The notes beneath the pieces are model-generated. The model saw only the letters and a program-made list of their open reading frames with translations. It ran no database searches and was not told the origin of the DNA. This document shows positions 7,270-10,935 of a stretch of 10,935 bases of DNA, piece by piece. Location of the stretch: NCBI GenBank assembly GCA_017647065.1, contig JAGCLI010000144.1:1-10935 (forward strand), read 5' to 3'. Made by a program: the position numbers and the translations under genes. The first letter of the stretch is position 1. Each line of letters begins with the position of its first letter. This stretch comes from Bacteroidales bacterium. GTDB taxonomy: Bacteria; Bacteroidota; Bacteroidia; Bacteroidales; P3.

Positions 7270-8139
7270 TTACGCTTTCCCTCTTTTTGAAAACAGTTTT
7301 ATTAACGATTTTATGTAATCCTCTGATGCCATTATTTGAACACTATCAACGCCATACTTAGTAAATTTAGCCAAGTTCTCACTTTGTACACTATATCTTT
7401 GTTTCACAAAATTTTCCCTTGTAATTTTATCTGATGTATCAATCCATTTCAATTGTTTTGTTTCTGCATCTTCAAATTGCACTAAGCCTACGTTTGGCAT
7501 TTCAAATTCTCGTCTATCGTTTACAAAGATTGCTGTTAAATCATGACGTTTTGCCGCTATTTGTAAGCTATCATCAAACTTTCCAAAGCAATCTGTTATC
7601 ATAAAACAACTCGCTCGTTTTTTTATAACATTACTTAAAAAAACTAATGGCAAAGAAAAGTTTGTTCCTCCTTCACTTTTACGAAATAAGAGTAACTCTC
7701 TAATAATTGTTAGTATGTGAGAAACTCCTTTTTTAGGGGGAATGTATTTTTCTACTTTATCTGAAAATAGTATTACACCTACTTTGTCATTATTATGTAT
7801 AGCAGAAAATGATAAAACAGCGGCTATTTCAGTTATTATTTCAGATTTTAATGATTGTTCGCTACCAAAGAACGTTGAACCACTAACATCTATCAATAAC
7901 ATAACGGTTAATTCTCTTTCTTCTTCGTAAACCTTTACAAAGGGTTTATTATTTCTTGCTGTAACATTCCAATCTATGTTTCTTATTTCATCTCCGTAAG
8001 CATACTCTCTCACTTCACTAAAAGTCATACCTTTTCCTTTGAAGGCACTATGATACTGTCCTGCAAATACTTCTTGAGAGAGACGCCTTGCTCTGATTTC
8101 TATGCGGTGAACCCTTTTTAATATTTCTTCGGTTGACAT
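7270..8139 (-). CDS. DUF58 / VWA-like cytoplasmic protein
   Basis: The protein has 289 residues from ATG 8139, 6 bp after moxR. It shows the DUF58 hallmarks: an N-terminal RRxxIRARR-like segment (about 9-19), then SAFKGKGMTFSEVREYAYGDE (31-51) and the very conserved IRNIDWNVTAR (52-62). A VWA-like domain follows with metal-site residues D84-x-S86-x-S88 (DVSGS). There is no signal peptide or transmembrane segment, so it is expected in the cytoplasm. DUF58 proteins almost always stand beside a MoxR ATPase and are thought to be its partner or adaptor. The domain lengths match the family and the sequence is intact. The TAA stop is separated from the next ATG by one base, so translation is probably coupled. 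Confidence 0.93.
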   Translation of the reverse strand: MSTEEILKRVHRIEIRARRLSQEVFAGQYHSAFKGKGMTFSEVREYAYGDEIRNIDWNVTARNNKPFVKVYEEERELTVMLLIDVSGSTFFGSEQSLKSEIITEIAAVLSFSAIHNNDKVGVILFSDKVEKYIPPKKGVSHILTIIRELLLFRKSEGGTNFSLPLVFLSNVIKKRASCFMITDCFGKFDDSLQIAAKRHDLTAIFVNDRREFEMPNVGLVQFEDAETKQLKWIDTSDKITRENFVKQRYSVQSENLAKFTKYGVDSVQIMASEDYIKSLIKLFSKRGKA

Positions 8140-8145
8140 ATCTTT

Positions 8146-9129
8146 TTACGGAACATCTATTCTGTTTATAATTTCTGTAATTATATCTTCCGATTTAATA
8201 TTTTCTGCTTCTGCCTCATAGGTTAAACCTACTCTATGACGCATTACATCTAAGCATATACTTCTTACGTCTTCTGGAATTACATATCCTCTTCTTCTAA
8301 CAAAGGCTAAAGCTCTTGATGCTAAGGCTAAATTGATAGTTGCACGAGGAGAAGCTCCATAGTTTATTAAAGATTTTAATTTTCCAAGACCATATTCTTC
8401 TGGATAACGTGTTGCGAAAACTATATCTGTAATATAATTTTCTATTTTAGCATCTAAATAGACTTCTTTTACTATTTCCCTTGCTCTAAGAATGTCTTTA
8501 ATAGAAATTATAGGAGTTATTGATGTTTTTTTTGCAGCTATTTGTGTTCTTAATATTTCCTTTTCTTCTTCTTTGTTTGGATAATTTATAACTACTTTCA
8601 TCATAAATCTATCCATTTGAGCCTCTGGTAAAGGATATGTACCTTCTTGTTCAATTGGATTTTGAGTTGCAAGTACTAAAAAAGGCTCTTCTAATTTATA
8701 AGTCTCTTCTCCTATCGTTACTTGACGCTCTTGCATTGCCTCTAACAAAGCTGACTGAACTTTTGCTGGTGCTCTATTGATTTCATCTGCCAAAACAAAG
8801 TTTGAAAACACAGGTCCTTTTTTTACTGTGAAAGCCTCTTCTCTTTGAGAATAAATCATCGTCCCTGTAACATCAGCAGGTAATAAATCTGGTGTAAATT
8901 GTATTCTACTAAACTTTGCATTTATTGTTTTAGCCAAAGCTGTTATTGCTTGCGTTTTTGCTAATCCTGGCACACCTTCAAGCAAGATATGTCCATCTGC
9001 CAATAACGCAATTATCAATCTTTCAACCATATTCTTTTGCCCTACAATAACCTTTGAAATCTCAAAATTCATTGCATCAACAAAAGCACTTTCTTGTTCA
9101 ATTCTTTTATTTAACTCTATTATATCCAT
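8146..9129 (-). CDS. moxR: MoxR-family AAA+ ATPase
   Basis: The protein has 327 residues from ATG 9129. It has Walker A GVPGLAKT (52-59), Walker B VLADEINR (112-119, catalytic pair D115-E116), sensor 1 ATQNP (154-158), the arginine-finger region EAQMDRF with R174, and a sensor 2 helix containing ASPRATI. The opening IVGQKNMVERLIIALLADGH is typical of MoxR. MoxR ATPases are chaperone-like AAA+ proteins that act with VWA proteins, here the DUF58, BatA and BatB products downstream. It is the first gene of the minus-strand train and faces the divergent intergenic region. An AAGGTG stretch (9152-9147) lies 17 nt before the ATG, too far for a normal ribosome binding site; the closer leader is AT-rich, as is usual in Bacteroidota. 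All catalytic residues are present. Confidence 0.95.
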   Translation of the reverse strand: MDIIELNKRIEQESAFVDAMNFEISKVIVGQKNMVERLIIALLADGHILLEGVPGLAKTQAITALAKTINAKFSRIQFTPDLLPADVTGTMIYSQREEAFTVKKGPVFSNFVLADEINRAPAKVQSALLEAMQERQVTIGEETYKLEEPFLVLATQNPIEQEGTYPLPEAQMDRFMMKVVINYPNKEEEKEILRTQIAAKKTSITPIISIKDILRAREIVKEVYLDAKIENYITDIVFATRYPEEYGLGKLKSLINYGASPRATINLALASRALAFVRRRGYVIPEDVRSICLDVMRHRVGLTYEAEAENIKSEDIITEIINRIDVP

Positions 9130-9204
9130 AATTATATAGTATAAATCACCTTATTTGAGAGTAGAAACGTTATTTCCTCTCCATTTATTATAAACTTGAA
9201 CTTG

Positions 9205-9212
9205 CAAAGTTA
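9205..9212 (-). promoter_or_regulatory. Probable -7 box for the moxR-bat operon
   Basis: On the minus strand this reads TAACTTTG, an exact match to the Bacteroidota -7 consensus TAnnTTTG, followed by CAAGTT. It lies 75 bp upstream of the moxR ATG. No clean TTTG occurs 19-21 bp upstream on that strand, so only the -7 element is supported. It also overlaps an imperfect palindrome (9199-9211, AACTTGCAAAGTT). Confidence 0.45.
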
Positions 9213-9224
9213 AGAAATATTAAA

Positions 9225-9326
9225 ATAATTCTTTGTTTTAGCAAAATTATTTCTTTGTGATAATGGATTATCTCTTGATGATAATTAATTATCTCTTTGT
9301 TTTATTTTTTTTTATTCTTTGATTTT
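9225..9326 (+). repeat. Five direct repeats at 21-22 bp spacing in the divergent intergenic region
   Basis: Units share a core like ATTATYTCTTTG followed by T/A-rich sequence. The C of the TCTT core falls at 9231, 9253, 9274, 9295 and 9317, giving spacings of 22, 21, 21 and 22 bp. The units read ATAATTCTTTGTTTTA, ATTATTTCTTTGTGATAA, ATTATCTCTTGATGATAA, ATTATCTCTTTGTTTTA and TTTATTCTTTGATTTTT. The spacing equals two helical turns. They lie upstream of the -33 box of the propeller gene and between the two divergent promoters. They could be a phased protein-binding array or a bent AT-rich tract; no known operator is recognised. Confidence 0.6.
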
Positions 9327-9339
9327 TTACCTAAAATAT

Positions 9340-9370
9340 TTTGGTGCATTATTATTTTTTTGTACTTTTG
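9340..9370 (+). promoter_or_regulatory. Bacteroidota-type promoter for the beta-propeller gene
   Basis: A -33 element TTTG (9340-9343) is followed by 19 bp and a -7 element TACTTTTG (9363-9370). This matches the established TTTG-N19-TAnnTTTG pattern recognised by the primary sigma factor of this phylum. Transcription should start near 9375-9380, leaving a leader of about 45-50 nt before the ATG at 9425. Confidence 0.75.
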
Positions 9371-9382
9371 CCAACTTAAAAG

Positions 9383-9421
9383 ATGAAAAGTTTAATAATA
9401 TTTAGAAATAAAGAAAAGTAA
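9383..9421 (+). CDS. Possible 12-codon leader ORF
   Basis: A small ATG-to-TAA frame encoding MKSLIIFRNKEK lies wholly inside the predicted 5' leader and stops 3 nt before the ATG of the propeller gene. Its first codons (ATGAAAAGT) resemble the main start (ATGAAAAGC). It could couple translation to the main gene or be chance in an A-rich leader. There is no clustering of one amino acid that would suggest attenuation. Confidence 0.2.
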   Translation: MKSLIIFRNKEK

Positions 9422-9424
9422 GTT

Positions 9425-10935
9425 ATGAAAAGCAGAAAGTTACTCTTAAGTTTAGCAGTGTTCTTTCTTGTTGGGGCTTTCGCTCCAGCTAAGGCTACTC
9501 CATTTGTAGAAGGAGAAGGAGAAGAAGGTACAGAACCAACTATCACTGGTTGGCACCAAATAGGTCCAAACAATGTAGCAGGACGTGTACGTACCTTAAT
9601 GTTTGATAAATTCAACGATGACGTTATCTATGCGTGTTCACCATCAGGCGGATTATTTGTCAGCGTAAACGACGGAAACAATTGGCAAGAAATACCTCTT
9701 GGAGAAGGTGCAAACCGTTCTTACGTTGCAACATCAATAGCACAAGATGAAAACGGAAAGCTTTATGTTGGAACAGGAGAAGGCTTTTATTCTGAATCAG
9801 AAGCTGGTAAAAAACATTTCAAAACAGGATTAATTGGAAACGGTGTTTATGAATCAAGCTCTTTTGAAAAGAATTGGGCAGCAAACCTTCAATCTGATGA
9901 AGAAAAATACCAATACGTTGCAAACAACATAACTTTCACTCAAATGCAAGGCACAGCTCCTGAAAAATATGACATAATGGGAGAATGGAGTTATATTAAC
10001 GATATGGCATTTGTTGGAGGAAAATTATTCGTTGCAACAAAGAATGCAGGTTTAAAAGTATATGAAAACGGTACTTGGTCAAGCAAAGCAATCGCTGGAA
10101 ACTCTATGGTTAATGTTACAGACATTAAAGTTTCTTCTAACGGGAAAATAGCCGTTGCTTATGTATATTCAGGCGATGCTGCAGTAGCAATAGCAAATGA
10201 TGCAAACTCAGATTTTTCTAATGAATTAACAAAACAAGACATTGGATTAGCTAACGACGACGTTATTAATGACATAGAATTATCATTCTGTATAAACAAT
10301 GCAGATAAGCTTTATGCTTTAATGGTATATTACAAATACACAGAACAAGGTTATTATAGAAACGAAGCAATCTATAGATTAACAGAGCAAGGTTGGGAAA
10401 AAGCAACATCTTCTTCACTTTACCTTAATGCTTACGAAGGAATGTCTATCGCTATTAACGACAGAGACGAAGAATTGATCTATGCAGCAGGTGGAGAAGT
10501 TGTATCTGGATTTGATGCAAACAACGATCCTATTTTCTATTACAATACAATAGCAAGTTCTTTAGCTGAAAGAAATAGTGGAGCTTACGTTGCACCAGGA
10601 GTACATGCAATAGCATTTGATCCAAACCCACAAACACCAGAAGATTCATTAAAAATCTATCTTGCAACAGACGCAGGAGTTTATATTTACAAACAAGATG
10701 AATTAGTTCAATCAGTGCAATGGTACGCTTGTAACAAGGGATTAACAACTACACAATACTATGAAGTTACATCAACAAACGATGGAGCAGTATTTGGAGC
10801 AGCACAAAGTAATGCAATCAGTTATATACCATCTCCATCAACAGAAATAAAGTCTGCAGAAACAATTTGGGCTCCAAATAGCATAGGTTTCTCAGAAATA
10901 GCAAATCAAGTATCACCTTACGTAGCAGACATAGC
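9425..10935 (+). CDS. Secreted beta-propeller (BNR/Asp-box-like) protein, partial at right edge
   Basis: The frame is open for 503 codons from ATG 9425 to the window edge. It has a signal peptide: basic KSRK, hydrophobic core and AKA cleavage after residue 24. An acidic Glu/Gly linker (28-37) follows. The start of a propeller comes next, with WHQIGPNNVAGRVRTLMFD (43-61), VIYACSPSGGLFVS (67-80) and an Asp-box-like SVNDGNNW (80-87). Later blades are suggested by LYVGTGEGFY, LFVATKNAGLKVYENGTW, LIYAAGGEV and IYLATDAGVYIY. The IGPxNxxGRVR opening is common in large secreted Bacteroidota proteins with sortilin/sialidase-like propellers, many of which carry a C-terminal type IX secretion domain; that end lies outside the window. 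No sialidase Arg triad can be confirmed, so no enzyme activity is claimed. Its codons are richer in AAC and TAC than the bat genes, which with its good promoter suggests high expression. Confidence 0.85.
   Translation, partial: MKSRKLLLSLAVFFLVGAFAPAKATPFVEGEGEEGTEPTITGWHQIGPNNVAGRVRTLMFDKFNDDVIYACSPSGGLFVSVNDGNNWQEIPLGEGANRSYVATSIAQDENGKLYVGTGEGFYSESEAGKKHFKTGLIGNGVYESSSFEKNWAANLQSDEEKYQYVANNITFTQMQGTAPEKYDIMGEWSYINDMAFVGGKLFVATKNAGLKVYENGTWSSKAIAGNSMVNVTDIKVSSNGKIAVAYVYSGDAAVAIANDANSDFSNELTKQDIGLANDDVINDIELSFCINNADKLYALMVYYKYTEQGYYRNEAIYRLTEQGWEKATSSSLYLNAYEGMSIAINDRDEELIYAAGGEVVSGFDANNDPIFYYNTIASSLAERNSGAYVAPGVHAIAFDPNPQTPEDSLKIYLATDAGVYIYKQDELVQSVQWYACNKGLTTTQYYEVTSTNDGAVFGAAQSNAISYIPSPSTEIKSAETIWAPNSIGFSEIANQVSPYVADI

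Larger units (their letters stand above)
9130..9424. other. Divergent intergenic region
   Basis: This stretch of 295 bp contains the -7 box for the minus-strand operon, the five-unit 21-22 bp repeat array, the full promoter of the plus-strand gene and its short leader. It is extremely AT-rich, with a T-run at 9301-9313. I see no RNA gene, riboswitch or terminator hairpin in it. Confidence 0.8.

Noticed and set aside
5336..9129. MoxR-VWA (ternary-type) antiphage or conflict system
   Set aside because: The gene set and order (MoxR, DUF58, BatA-E with signal peptides, TPRs and membrane helices) match the conserved housekeeping bat cluster, with no effector domain or mobile context.
9225..9326. 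CRISPR array or transposon ends
   Set aside because: The units are about 21 bp, degenerate and without unique spacers, and no cas or transposase gene is nearby.
9376..9615. Minus-strand ORF of 79 codons overlapping the start of the propeller gene
   Set aside because: It is antisense to a clear signal peptide and propeller start and covers the promoter leader, and its translation shows no recognisable domain.

Overview
The window looks like a chromosomal segment of an AT-rich member of the Bacteroidota, most likely Bacteroidales-like. This rests on three things. It carries a complete bat (Bacteroides aerotolerance-type) gene cluster. It has Bacteroidota-style promoter elements (TTTG about 19 bp upstream of TAnnTTTG) and no strong Shine-Dalgarno sites before the genes. 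Every stop codon seen at the end of an intact gene is TAA. I cannot name a genus.

Layout. From 9129 down to 1, one tightly packed minus-strand gene train reads moxR (AAA+ ATPase), a DUF58/VWA-like protein, a BatD-like membrane protein of 315 aa, batA, batB, batC, batD, batE, an RseC-family membrane protein, and a secreted fibronectin-III-like protein that runs off the left edge. Gaps between genes are 1 to 11 bp, or the genes overlap by 4 to 17 bp, so this is almost certainly one transcription unit. A 295 bp divergent intergenic region (9130-9424) separates it from a plus-strand gene at 9425. That gene encodes a large secreted beta-propeller (BNR/Asp-box-like) protein and runs off the right edge.

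How the genes work together (family knowledge). MoxR ATPases act on or with VWA-domain partners. DUF58, BatA and BatB supply three VWA-type domains. BatA and BatB are membrane-anchored with the VWA domain expected outside the cytoplasmic membrane. BatC and BatE bring TPRs, and BatD and the 315-aa protein bring periplasmic beta-rich regions plus a related cytoplasmic helical domain. The cluster is linked to envelope and stress physiology, but its molecular activity is not settled.

The two points most worth a second look are these. (1) At the batD/batE junction the signal peptide and first TPR of BatE are fused in frame to the end of BatD. The rest of BatE lies one frame away behind the only TGA stop in the gene train, which implies a one-base frameshift, a sequence error or an unusual expression mode. 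(2) The divergent intergenic region holds five AT-rich direct repeats spaced 21-22 bp apart (two helical turns), ending in register with the TTTG of the -33 box of the propeller gene.
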